The notes under the pieces are model-generated. The model was given only the letters and a program-made list of their open reading frames with translations, had not been told where the DNA came from and searched no databases. A stretch of DNA of 15,242 bases, from assembly GCA_023434205.1 (NCBI GenBank), contig JAEYTB010000227.1:1-15242 (forward strand), in the 5' to 3' direction. This document shows positions 1 to 7,128 of the stretch, one piece after another. Made by a program: the position numbers and the translations under genes. The stretch comes from Planctomycetota bacterium. Its GTDB lineage: Bacteria; Planctomycetota; Phycisphaerae; Phycisphaerales; UBA1924. Numbering within the stretch: position 1 is the first letter of the stretch; every line of letters begins with the position of its first letter.

Positions 1-33
1 GAAGGCCAGGTTCTCGATCTTCAGTGCGGTCAT
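1..33 (-). CDS. possible 5' end of a gene leaving the window (ABC-ATPase-like start)
   Basis: Reading the minus strand from an ATG at 33 gives MTALKIENLAF before the window ends. That pattern (short Met leader, then a 'LKIENL.F' beta strand) is how many ABC transporter ATPase subunits begin, but eleven residues cannot prove the family. It starts 53 bases after the transcription terminator of the preceding regulator gene, which fits a new transcription unit. No convincing ribosome binding site precedes the ATG. The frame stays open upstream of the ATG, so the start could differ. This is a low-confidence call based on position and residue pattern only. Confidence 0.3.
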   Translation of the reverse strand, partial: MTALKIENLAF

Positions 34-85
34 GTGGGCCAGATGGTACAGCGAGCCGTTGCCCGGTGCCCCCAACGGCCGTTTC

Positions 86-123
86 AAAAAAGCACCACGC
101 CACGCATCGAGCGTGGCGTGGTG
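86..123 (-). terminator. rho-independent terminator of the PAS-LuxR gene
   Basis: A perfect 13-bp inverted repeat (93-105 with 111-123) encloses a 5-base loop. Read on the minus strand the stem is followed by C and then six T (91 down to 86), the standard intrinsic terminator layout. On the plus strand the stem is followed by AAAAGG, so it works in one direction only. It lies 67 bases past the stop codon of the LuxR-type regulator, whose transcript it most likely ends. Confidence 0.85.
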
Positions 124-189
124 AAAAGGACTCGGATGTGGTGCACAGAAACCCGAGTTATGCCAACGTGATCGGTCCAGACACGGCGG

Positions 190-870
190 TCAGTTCTCGC
201 TGCCCTTGCCCGCCGGCTCGTCCAGACCCACCAGCCCCGCGGCGATGGCGATGCGGGCCAGCTCCACGCGGTTGGTGACGCCCAGCTTGTCGCCCAGCGA
301 CACCCGGTGCCACTCGACGGTCTTGACGCTGCGGCCCAGCTTCTTGGCGATGTCCGCCGTGGAAAGCCCCACGCCGATGAGTTTGAGGATCTCCATCTCC
401 CGCGTGGTGAGGGAGCCCAGGGCTCCCGACTCATTCACACGGGCGCGGACCACGCCGTCGCCCTCGGCCTGCGGCACGCCCACCGAGAGGTGGCTCACCA
501 CCAGCACACGGGGGGGCTGGCCGGGGGAGACCAGCGGGCGGAACACCGCCCGCATCAGCCTGCCCTTGACCATGCCTTCCACGGTGATGGGCCGGCCCGT
601 GTTGACGGCGTCACGGATCATCCCCAGCCGCTCGTTCACCAGCTCCTCGCTGAAGAACTCGCGGAGGTTCTTGCCCGAGGCGTTCTCCGTCCCCATGATC
701 CGGCTGGCCACCGGGTTGGCGAACTCGATCACTCCGTTCACATCAACGACCAGCACAGGCAGGTTGGTGTCGTCCATCAGCGCCGACCAGAACGGGTCCT
801 TGGGCGGCTGAAACGTCCTTGCGCCGGTCCCGATATCTCGAACACTTGATTGCATCATGTCTCTACGCAT
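190..870 (-). CDS. PAS domain-containing LuxR-type transcriptional regulator
   Basis: This is a 226-aa DNA-binding regulator. Residues about 25-130 form a PAS-like sensor ('LPVLVVDVNGVIEFANPVASRIMG' region; strands continue to 'RVLVVSHLS'). Residues about 152-210 form a GerE/LuxR helix-turn-helix (LTTREMEILKLIGVGLSTADIA, then 'SVKTVEWHRVSLGDKLGV'). There is no receiver domain with a phospho-acceptor Asp, so it is not a classical response regulator. PAS-LuxR proteins usually sense a ligand, redox state or partner kinase directly; which one applies here is not visible. The chosen start is ATG 870; ATGs at 858 and 855 are alternatives (M5 and M6). The gene is monocistronic with its own terminator and is divergent from the LOG-family gene. 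No acidic linker or cofactor-binding Cys/His cluster is seen. Confidence 0.88.
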   Translation of the reverse strand: MRRDMMQSSVRDIGTGARTFQPPKDPFWSALMDDTNLPVLVVDVNGVIEFANPVASRIMGTENASGKNLREFFSEELVNERLGMIRDAVNTGRPITVEGMVKGRLMRAVFRPLVSPGQPPRVLVVSHLSVGVPQAEGDGVVRARVNESGALGSLTTREMEILKLIGVGLSTADIAKKLGRSVKTVEWHRVSLGDKLGVTNRVELARIAIAAGLVGLDEPAGKGSEN

Positions 871-1092
871 CCCTGCGCCGTCACTCCTCTCCGCACGATC
901 CTCCTGGCGCGTTCACCGGACCTGCGACCCCGTTGTTCTCCTAACCCTAAATCCGACAATGGCTAACGCGTGGATTCGTCTGAACCCCGGATTTTCCCGG
1001 CCCACCCCCCTCCCGGGTCGATAACGAGGGTTCGATCCGGGTGCGGGGTGAAAATCTATCCCTCCTCCACCCTGATCGGCCGGAAACCTCCT
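871..1092. promoter_or_regulatory. divergent intergenic region between the PAS-LuxR and LOG genes
   Basis: This 222-base region must hold the promoters of the two divergent genes. It is somewhat richer in A/T around 931-965 than its surroundings. I cannot point to a convincing -35/-10 pair on either strand. The reading frame of the LOG gene stays open back to a GTG at 970 (and GTG 1048), so part of this region could instead be N-terminal coding sequence. The Pro-rich composition of that stretch argues against it. Confidence 0.4.
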
Positions 1093-1908
1093 GTGCATCA
1101 GTCGGACCCAACCCCCCACCAGGGGGACGTCAAGGCCGTTCACTCCGTCCCCTACAGCGCCCCGGGCGCGCGCTGGTCCAAGGTGCCCGGCGACCCCGAC
1201 ATCCAGCGATTCCTCACCGGCCCGCGGTCACGACTCTTTGAGGCCCTGCGCGTCTGGCGCATCGCCTCCGAGTTCGTCCGCGGCTTCCGCCAGCTCCACT
1301 TCGTGGGGCCCTGCGTCACGGTCTTCGGGTCCGCCCGGTTCAAGGAGGACAACCGCTACTACGGGCTGGCCCGCGAGATGGGCGGCCGCATCGCCGGCAT
1401 GGGCCTGACCACGATGACCGGCGGCGGCCCGGGCATCATGGAGGCCGCCAACCGCGGCGCCCGCGAGGCCGGCGGCAAGTCCATCGGGTGCAACATCGTC
1501 CTGCCCATGGAGCAGCAGCCCAACCCCTACGTGGACAAGTTCATCGAGTTCCGCTACTTCTTCGTGCGCAAGGTCATGCTCGTCAAGTACAGCTACGCCT
1601 TCATCTGCATGCCCGGCGGCTACGGCACGCTCGACGAGCTGTTCGAGGCCATGACCCTCGTCCAGACCCGCAAGATCCACTCCTTCCCGGTCATCCTCAT
1701 GGGCGCTGACTACTGGGCCCCGCTCCTGGAGTTCTGCCGATCGACCCTCCTGGCCGAGGCCACCATCAGCCCGGAGGACATCGACCTGCTCACCGTCACC
1801 GACTCGCCCGACGAGGCCGTCTCCGTCATCGCTCGCGGCATCCAGAGCCACGCCGAGACCATGAAGAAGGCGCCCCGCCGCAGCCGCCTGCTGGGCGAGC
1901 GCCGCTAA
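1093..1908 (+). CDS. LOG family protein (TIGR00730-type nucleoside 5'-monophosphate phosphoribohydrolase)
   Basis: The Rossmann-like fold carries both signatures of the LOG/'lysine decarboxylase-like' family. The glycine-rich loop GGGPGIMEAANRGA starts near residue 110, and PGGYGTLDELFE, the catalytic and phosphate-binding motif, lies at residues 174-185. Family members cleave nucleoside monophosphates to a free base plus ribose 5-phosphate (cytokinin-type or general purine/pyrimidine nucleotides). The substrate here cannot be told from sequence. The N-terminal segment 'RFLTGPRSRLFEALRVWRI' looks like part of the longer bacterial form. Start: no ATG exists before the conserved region, so GTG 1093 is chosen over in-frame GTG 970 or 1048 because sequence upstream is low-complexity. 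No Shine-Dalgarno site is visible. The protein is 271 aa. Its stop lies one base from the stop of the convergent anti-sigma gene. Confidence 0.85.
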   Translation: MHQSDPTPHQGDVKAVHSVPYSAPGARWSKVPGDPDIQRFLTGPRSRLFEALRVWRIASEFVRGFRQLHFVGPCVTVFGSARFKEDNRYYGLAREMGGRIAGMGLTTMTGGGPGIMEAANRGAREAGGKSIGCNIVLPMEQQPNPYVDKFIEFRYFFVRKVMLVKYSYAFICMPGGYGTLDELFEAMTLVQTRKIHSFPVILMGADYWAPLLEFCRSTLLAEATISPEDIDLLTVTDSPDEAVSVIARGIQSHAETMKKAPRRSRLLGERR

Positions 1909-1909
1909 C

Positions 1910-2614
1910 TCAGACCCGTTTGACAGCCTTCAGCACCTTTGCCTCGGGCAGCGGCGTCAGCTCGTAGAGCACCAGCCCGCCTACGCGCTGCTTATAGAGG
2001 TTGAGCCCCGTGCTCTGCGGGACCTTCAGGTTCCGCTCCTTGTCGGCGCGGTCGATCAGGATGATCGAGTGCTCCTCGCCCACCTTGTTGATCAGGATCA
2101 GCGTGTCCTTGCTCAGCGGGTACTGCACATAGTCCGCGCCGTAGGCCCAGCCGAGCACGCGGAGCTGCTCGGACTCCTGGATCAGGAACGCCTCGCCCAA
2201 ACGCGACCGCAGGAGCTGGATGAACTGCTCATCGTTCTCGCACCGCCACACGGGCTTGAAGTTCACCGCCTCCATGTTGGCCCACACCTGCTGCGGCGGG
2301 ATCAGCAGCGGGTCGGGGCGCGTGAAGTACCACGCGCCCGCGCCGGCCAGCAGCAGCGCCGCGGCCAGCGCGCCCCACCTCACCGCGCGGGGCACGCCCC
2401 GCTTCAGCGGGATCGGGGCCGGCGCGCCCTCCGACTCGACATGCTCGAACAGGCGCGACAGCGACGCGTCCACCGCGCGCATCGCCTCCAGCTCGTCGCG
2501 CAGGGCCGTGTTTACGCCGAGCTCCGCGTCGAACGCGGCCCGCTCGTCGGCGCTCATGGCGCCGTCCAGGTACGCGCTGATCCGCTCCAGGTCCCGGGGG
2601 CTGACCGTGCTCAC
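1910..2614 (-). CDS. membrane-anchored anti-sigma factor-like protein
   Basis: The protein is 234 aa. Residues 5-60 form an acidic helical region (SPRDLERISAYLDGAMSADE...) of the type found at the N-terminus of anti-sigma factors. One membrane helix lies at about 79-97 (RWGALAAALLLAGAGAWYF), and a soluble domain of about 135 residues follows, presumably outside the cytoplasm. The HxxxCxxC zinc motif of ZAS anti-sigma factors is absent, and the only Cys is residue 124. The start is GTG 2614, preceded by AGGAGG six bases upstream. The GTG overlaps the TGA of the sigma gene (GTGA), so the two are translationally coupled. Coupling to a sigma factor, the N-terminal pattern and the topology support an anti-sigma role, which is an inference. 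I do not recognise the C-terminal domain. Confidence 0.75.
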   Translation of the reverse strand: MSTVSPRDLERISAYLDGAMSADERAAFDAELGVNTALRDELEAMRAVDASLSRLFEHVESEGAPAPIPLKRGVPRAVRWGALAAALLLAGAGAWYFTRPDPLLIPPQQVWANMEAVNFKPVWRCENDEQFIQLLRSRLGEAFLIQESEQLRVLGWAYGADYVQYPLSKDTLILINKVGEEHSIILIDRADKERNLKVPQSTGLNLYKQRVGGLVLYELTPLPEAKVLKAVKRV

Positions 2615-3252
2615 GCGGCACCTCCTGTGCTGCGGCTGCCGGGCCCCACGCGGACGCCCCGGAGCTCCTCCTCCCGCCCGCGCAGCCGCTCGCGCAGCGC
2701 CAGGCGGGAGCGGTGTACGTGGCTCATCGCCGTGCCCTCGGGGATGCTCAGGGCCTGGCTGATCTCGCTGTAGCTCATGCCGTGGACCACCCGCAGCACC
2801 AGGCAGGTGCGGGCGCACTCGTCGAGGCTCATGAGCCCGGAGGCGACGTGCTCGTCCAGGGCCCGGTCCGCGGGGTTGACCCCGGCGGGGCGGGATATCC
2901 CCAGCTCCTCCGCGTCGCCGGCACGCACGGCACGCCGGCGCTGCCGGCTCCGCGCCTCGTTGAGGGCCACGTACCGGACGATCTGCCCCATCCAGGCCGT
3001 GAAGTTGGTCGAGCTGTCGAAGTCGGCGAGCTTGGTCATGGCTACGGCCGCCGCCTCCTGGACGACGTCGTGGGCCAGCGCGCGGTCACCGAGAATCGCC
3101 GCGGCGATAAACCACAGCGTGCGCCGGGACGCCTCATACCTCCGCGCAAACTCGGCAGCCGTCAAGCTGGCCCCCGTCTTCCGCACAGGCCCGCCCGGCT
3201 CGAACGTACGAGCGGCCGCGCCCCGCGAATGGATGTCCGCCGGCATGCCCAT
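2611..3252 (-). CDS. ECF-like RNA polymerase sigma-70 family sigma factor
   Basis: The protein is 213 aa. Sigma region 2 spans about residues 39-105 (RTLWFIAAAILGDRALAHDVVQEAA, then 'FTAWMGQIVRYVALNEARSRQRR'). Region 4 spans about 140-195, with the helix-turn-helix MSYSEISQALSIPEGTAMSHVHRSRLALRERL. It has no region 1 or 3, as expected for ECF sigmas. It would direct RNA polymerase to a small regulon. The start is ambiguous: ATG 3252 is chosen, ATG 3246 is equally possible, and an in-frame TTG lies at 3270. No ribosome site is clear, and about 25 N-terminal residues look unconserved. It overlaps the downstream anti-sigma-like gene by four bases. The dockerin-tailed secreted protein gene lies 47 bases upstream on the same strand, so a shared transcript is possible. 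Confidence 0.88.
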   Translation of the reverse strand: MGMPADIHSRGAAARTFEPGGPVRKTGASLTAAEFARRYEASRRTLWFIAAAILGDRALAHDVVQEAAAVAMTKLADFDSSTNFTAWMGQIVRYVALNEARSRQRRRAVRAGDAEELGISRPAGVNPADRALDEHVASGLMSLDECARTCLVLRVVHGMSYSEISQALSIPEGTAMSHVHRSRLALRERLRGREEELRGVRVGPGSRSTGGAA

Positions 3253-3286
3253 ATTGCACCCACACGCCAAATCCGCCCGTTGAGGT

Positions 3287-3309
3287 CCCCTGCCGGCCCT
3301 CAGCAGGGG
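3287..3309 (-). other. hairpin around the stop codon of the dockerin-tailed gene
   Basis: A perfect 7-bp inverted repeat (3287-3293 with 3303-3309) has a 9-base loop, and the TGA stop of the secreted protein gene lies in or at the edge of this loop. No T-tract follows on the minus strand, so it is not a standard intrinsic terminator. It may partly insulate the sigma factor gene or stabilise the upstream message, or it may be chance in GC-rich DNA. Confidence 0.3.
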
Positions 3310-4394
3310 CCGCCCGCCAGCACCCGGAAAAAGCTCTCGATGTCAGCGTCGGTGGCGCTGTCCCCGTCGGCGTTGAAGTCCGCGCCCCCGGCGTAGCACG
3401 TGCCGCAACAGCTCCCCGCCAGGCACGCGAAGAACGCCTCGATGTCCGCGTCGGTCGCGGAGTCGCCGTCGCCGTCAAAGTCCGACGTCCCGCACGGCAG
3501 CGCCGAGGGCACCCCGTTGGCCGGCAGGCTCGCCGCCCCGGTGATGCTCGTGCTCTGCGACGTGATGGTCAGCGTCAGCAGCAGGTTGGCCGGGTCGCCC
3601 GATCCCGATAGCGGGGGCAGCGGGAAGGGCACTGTGGGCTGGGGCTGGGGCGTGTTGTTGGAGCTGGACTGCGTCAGGTTCAGGCTCAGCGTCGCGGTGG
3701 CGGTGGTCGGCCCGGGGGTGATGGACCCCGTCACTGTGAGGGTTTGCTCCGACACCTGCGTGACGTCGTTGCCCTGGAAGTTCACCGCCGCCGTCACCTC
3801 GACCGGCGTCTCGATGCTGAACGTGAACGTGCCGTTGGAGCCCGAGGTAATCGAGCCCGTCGCGTCCGCCGTCTGCACGATCTCCACCCTGCTCACCGAC
3901 GCCTCGCCGATGTTCACCGGGATCGGGACCAGGAACGGGTAGCTGTTGTTGGGCGCCGCCGTGAGGAACGACTGGTACGAGATCGTGGTGCCCACGGGCG
4001 AGGGCGTCTGGGCCGCGCTGCCCACCAGGTCCGTCGACAGCCCCCGGAGCGTGACGCTCGCGTCGTGAACCTCGAGCGAGTACGTGCCCACGGGGCGTCC
4101 CACGGCGTCGCCATCCGCCCCGCCGTTGCCGCTCAGGGTCTTCACGAGGTTGGTGGGCGCGGGAGGGCGGTTGCCGAAGATGTCGTAGTTCAGCACCCGC
4201 GTGCCCGTCGGGTTGGTCGTCTGGTGGTAGTTGCCCGTGAATGTGCCCGTAAAGGCCGCCGTCCCTTCGAACGTCGCCGTCATGCTGCTGGGCGTGGCGC
4301 CCGCGGGGGTGATCGTGAAGTCGTACGCCTGCCCGAACGCACCGCCCGCGGCGAGAGCAAGTCCCAGCAAGCCAAGAACATGAGCGTGCGGCAT
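3300..4394 (-). CDS. secreted protein with C-terminal duplicated dockerin-like Ca-loop tail
   Basis: The 364-aa protein begins with a Sec signal peptide (hydrophobic VLGLLGLALAAGGAFG, cleavage likely after GQA near residue 22). The body (about 23-300) is rich in Thr, Ser, Gly and Asn with beta-strand character and no recognised catalytic motif. Residues about 305-364 hold two EF-hand-type loops, DFDGDGDSATDAD and DFNADGDSATDAD. Each is followed by an amphipathic helix (IEAFFACLAG / IESFFRVLAG), with Cys pairs around and between them. This terminal signature is typical of exported proteins in Phycisphaerae and probably binds calcium; anchoring or display is an inference. The start is ATG 4394, with GGAG six bases upstream. 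An in-frame upstream extension to 4469 lacks a signal peptide at its start and is rejected. The partner or cargo is unknown. Confidence 0.85.
   Translation of the reverse strand: MPHAHVLGLLGLALAAGGAFGQAYDFTITPAGATPSSMTATFEGTAAFTGTFTGNYHQTTNPTGTRVLNYDIFGNRPPAPTNLVKTLSGNGGADGDAVGRPVGTYSLEVHDASVTLRGLSTDLVGSAAQTPSPVGTTISYQSFLTAAPNNSYPFLVPIPVNIGEASVSRVEIVQTADATGSITSGSNGTFTFSIETPVEVTAAVNFQGNDVTQVSEQTLTVTGSITPGPTTATATLSLNLTQSSSNNTPQPQPTVPFPLPPLSGSGDPANLLLTLTITSQSTSITGAASLPANGVPSALPCGTSDFDGDGDSATDADIEAFFACLAGSCCGTCYAGGADFNADGDSATDADIESFFRVLAGGPC
3336..3482 (-). repeat. intragenic duplication encoding the two Ca-binding loops
   Basis: Two 45-base units, 3336-3380 and 3438-3482, are similar at DNA level and encode DF(D/N)(G/A)DGDSATDADIE. 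Differences are scattered, and the protein motif is nearly identical (SATDADIE is unchanged). This is an old tandem duplication of an EF-hand unit within the gene, not a mobile repeat. Confidence 0.75.
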
Positions 4395-4631
4395 AGAGGT
4401 CTCCACCCGCCACCCTACCCGATCGGTCAAGCCCAGGCCATCCCCTTTTGCATACCTTCCAAACCCCAATCACGCCACCTGCCCTCACGCGATTCGACCG
4501 CAAATCGCACCTAAGTGTCTGCCTTTACATAGCTTTCACGACAGGCTCACACGGTGTGCGTTTTAACCTTCAGGCGGATTGTGCGAGCCGAGGACCGGCT
4601 GAGCGCAAGCGACGGCTCCAGGAGGGTTCAC
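4395..4631. promoter_or_regulatory. divergent intergenic region, less GC-rich than its flanks
   Basis: This 237-base spacer separates the secreted protein gene (minus) from the small plus-strand gene. Parts of it (about 4440-4575) are clearly less GC-rich than the neighbouring genes, as expected for divergent promoters. No consensus sigma-70 promoter, operator repeat or terminator could be picked out with confidence. The AGGAGG at 4620-4625 is the ribosome site of the following gene. Confidence 0.4.
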
Positions 4632-4955
4632 ATGGTTTACGACAACGCTCAATGCCCCCAGGTCGGTACGCGGGCCGCCTTCGAGGCGTTGACCGCCGCC
4701 CTGGGAGAGCCCGAGCCGACGCCCGGGGGCGGCCTTCGCTGGGCCATTTCCCGGGGCGATTCGGGCCGGAAGGTCGTGATTGACTTCTCCCCCGGCAGCG
4801 CCCACCGTGACACGGTCTGGATCTTCAACCCCGAGGCCAGCGGCGTCGCCGCGGTCTTCGCGTACGACGTCACCACCCGCGAGGGCCTCGCCTCGCTCCG
4901 GCACGAGCTAAGCCGCCTGCACCAGAACCCCCGCTCTTCATTCCACGCGGGTTGA
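4632..4955 (+). CDS. small hypothetical protein
   Basis: I do not recognise this 107-aa protein. It is preceded by a near-ideal ribosome site (AGGAGG at 4620-4625, six bases before ATG 4632), the strongest in the window, which fixes the start and makes it credible despite its size. It has no signal peptide or membrane segment and a single Cys (residue 8). It looks like one compact alpha/beta domain: an N-terminal helix (RAAFEALTAALGEP), then strands LRWAISRG, KVVIDFSPG, DTVWIFNP and AAVFAYDV, and a C-terminal helix (REGLASLRHELSRLHQ). An upstream GTG at 4554 would extend it but lacks a ribosome site. It stands alone between a divergent neighbour and a 307-base gap, so context does not suggest a role. 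Confidence 0.75.
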   Translation: MVYDNAQCPQVGTRAAFEALTAALGEPEPTPGGGLRWAISRGDSGRKVVIDFSPGSAHRDTVWIFNPEASGVAAVFAYDVTTREGLASLRHELSRLHQNPRSSFHAG

Positions 4956-5262
4956 TCGCGGTTAACCCGGCACGTACCCGGTTGCCCGACCCTGGAAGTA
5001 CGGTACCTCGATCCAACGACGAGGTGCTCTCACGCAACGCGGCCAACCCCGAGAATCAGGCCCGCCGCCCGCCGGAACCTTTGCACGCGATCCATCATCC
5101 GTTCCATCGCGCGAGGGGCCGTCGCCGACGCCCAGCCCCGCCCCCGCCGGGATCCCCGGTCGCACCGAGGCCCCGCCGCGCCCCGCCCCGGAAGACCAGC
5201 GCCGAACCCTCCCGACGCCCGAGCGTTCCCCGCCCGACCTCCCGCCCCCGCTCCGCCGCCTC
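4956..5262. other. 307-base gap before the histidine kinase gene; no canonical gene seen
   Basis: No RNA gene or clear promoter is visible. A 6-bp inverted repeat (4948-4953 with 4964-4969) overlaps the stop of the small gene without a T-tract. The frame of the kinase is open from 4966 through 5262, about 99 codons, but contains no ATG, GTG, TTG or CTG. From about 5107 onward that frame has strong G/C at third positions and would encode a Pro/Arg-rich stretch (PSPTPSPAPAG, RPAPEDQRR, PPDLPPPLRR). Either this is GC-rich leader DNA or the kinase has a longer N-terminus with a non-standard start. Confidence 0.5.
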
Positions 5263-7128
5263 ATGACCGGCCCCTGGCCCGCGCGGTACGCCGGGGCCCT
5301 CGTCCTCGCCGGGGCCGGCGCGGTGCTCCACGCCCTGCTGGACGCGTACGCGGGACCCGGGTACCCGCTGACGGGCGCCTCGGCCGCCGTTGTGGTCGCC
5401 GCGTGGCTGCTGGGCGCCGGGCCCGCGCTGCTCGCGGCGGGGGCCGGGCTGCTGGCTCACGAGCTGATCTTCGCCCGCGGCGTGCTGCCCCCGCTCCCAG
5501 ACCTGGTGCTCTACGGCCTGTTCACCGCGCTGATGTGCGGCCTGGCGGCGCACCGGGAGCACGTCGAGGCCCGGCACCTGGTCCGCTACAGCGAGGCGCA
5601 CCGGGCCCGCAACACGCTCAACGCGCTCCTGGAATCCATCCCCGAGGGCGTGCTCATCGTCGACCACCCCAACAGCACCGTCCGCTTCGTCAGCCGGCGC
5701 GGCGCCGAGATCTCCGGCGTAGAGACCTCGCGCCTCGTCGGCCAGCGGCTCAGCGACCTGATGGACCGCTGGGGCACCTACCTCCCCGACGGCGCCCGCC
5801 TGCGGCACGAGGACCGGCCCTTCACCCGCGTGCTCGAATCCGGCGAGCCGGTCATCGACCGCGAGTTCATCATCGAGCGGCCCGACGGCGTCCGCGTGCC
5901 CGTCGTCCTCAACGGGGCCGCGATCTTCGGCCCCGCACGGGCGGGCCGGCGCGGCCCGGTCGTCGGGGCCGTCATGGTTTACCGCGATATCACGAACCGC
6001 AAGGCGGCGCACGCCGCCCTGGCCGAGAGCGCCGTCAAGTACCAGCTCCTGTTCGAGCAGGCCGCGTTCCCCAAGTGGCTCGTGAACCTCGAGACCCTTG
6101 CGTTCGTCGAGGTCAACGACGCCGCGGTGCGGACTTACGGCTACACCCGCGAGGAGTTCCTCCGCATGACGCTGGCGGACCTGCGCGCCGGCACGGAGCC
6201 GCCCACCGAGCTCGAGCAGCACCACTCCCCCGCCGAGCACTTCGAGGGCACCATGTCCACCCGCCACCGCACCCAGGGCGGCGCGGTCCTCAACGTCGAA
6301 GTCACCGCCCGGGTGGTCGACCTGCGCTCCGGGGCGCCCCTGATGCTCGTCGAGAGCTTTGACACGACCTCGCTCATCCGCTCCCAGCACGAGCTCAACC
6401 TCAAGGCCGCCGAGCTAACCCGCAGCAACGGCGAGCTCGAGCAGTTCGCCCACGCCGCCGCCCACGACCTCAAGGAACCGCTGCGGGGGCTGGCCCTCTA
6501 CGCCTCCTTCCTCAAGGAAGACTTTTCCGCCGAGCTGCCCGAGGAGGCCGTGCGGATGATCAACACCATCTCGCGCCTCGCCGCCCGCGGCACGGCCCTC
6601 GTGGACGCCCTGCTCGACCTCTCCCAGGCCGGCCGCACCCAGCTCCGCCTCACCCCCGTCAACTTCGACACGCTCTTCAACGAGGTCGTTGAGAACCTCG
6701 ACACGCTCGCGGCCGAGCAGCACGCCCTCATCACCAAGGTCGGCGCCCTGCCCACCATCCGGTGCGACCGCGTGCAGGCCGGCCGCATCCTCGCCAACCT
6801 CATCATCAACGGGATCAAGTACAACGACCGCGACCCCAAGCTCATCGAGGTCGGCTGCGTCACCAGCGCCTCAAGCCCGGACCCGGTGGTCTACGTCCGC
6901 GACAACGGCATCGGCATCAAGCCCGAGCACCACGCCAACATCTTCAACATGTTCCGCCGCCTCCACCCCGCCGACGCGTACGGCGGGGGCACCGGCGCGG
7001 GGCTCGCGCTCGTGCAGATGCTCATCCGCCGGCACGAGGGCGAGATCTGGGTCGAGTCCGCCCCGGGGCAGGGCTCGACGTTCTTCTTCACCCTGGGTCC
7101 GGAGGCTGGTACCCCTGCCCGACAATAA
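5263..7128 (+). CDS. membrane-associated PAS-PAS sensor histidine kinase
   Basis: The kinase is 621 aa. The N-terminus has membrane segments at about 9-29, 37-70 (long, probably two passes) and 79-96, resembling the DUF4118-like region of KdpD-type kinases. PAS 1 spans about 116-246 (LLESIPEGVLIVD...VMVYRDITNRK) and PAS 2 about 257-376. A short coiled coil leads into HisKA, whose phospho-acceptor is His401 (AAAHDLKEPLRGL). The HATPase domain has N-box Asn516 (NLIINGIKYN), G1 DNGIGI at 547-552 and a glycine lid GGGTGAGL at 574-581, so it should be active. The H-box and lid resemble phytochrome-like kinases. No response regulator is adjacent, so it is an orphan. ATG 5263 lacks a ribosome site. 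Its last 41 bases overlap the 3' end of convergent rlmE. Confidence 0.92.
   Translation: MTGPWPARYAGALVLAGAGAVLHALLDAYAGPGYPLTGASAAVVVAAWLLGAGPALLAAGAGLLAHELIFARGVLPPLPDLVLYGLFTALMCGLAAHREHVEARHLVRYSEAHRARNTLNALLESIPEGVLIVDHPNSTVRFVSRRGAEISGVETSRLVGQRLSDLMDRWGTYLPDGARLRHEDRPFTRVLESGEPVIDREFIIERPDGVRVPVVLNGAAIFGPARAGRRGPVVGAVMVYRDITNRKAAHAALAESAVKYQLLFEQAAFPKWLVNLETLAFVEVNDAAVRTYGYTREEFLRMTLADLRAGTEPPTELEQHHSPAEHFEGTMSTRHRTQGGAVLNVEVTARVVDLRSGAPLMLVESFDTTSLIRSQHELNLKAAELTRSNGELEQFAHAAAHDLKEPLRGLALYASFLKEDFSAELPEEAVRMINTISRLAARGTALVDALLDLSQAGRTQLRLTPVNFDTLFNEVVENLDTLAAEQHALITKVGALPTIRCDRVQAGRILANLIINGIKYNDRDPKLIEVGCVTSASSPDPVVYVRDNGIGIKPEHHANIFNMFRRLHPADAYGGGTGAGLALVQMLIRRHEGEIWVESAPGQGSTFFFTLGPEAGTPARQ

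Noticed and set aside
970..1092. N-terminal extension of the LOG-family protein to GTG 970
   Set aside because: The extra 41 residues are Pro/Ser-rich, no ribosome site precedes the GTG, and the stretch lies where divergent promoters are expected. It is kept as an alternative start only.
5095..6390. Minus-strand open frame of about 430 codons opposite the histidine kinase
   Set aside because: Its composition is low-complexity Gly/Arg/Asp/Val, it has no ribosome site or motif, and the opposite strand encodes well-formed PAS domains.
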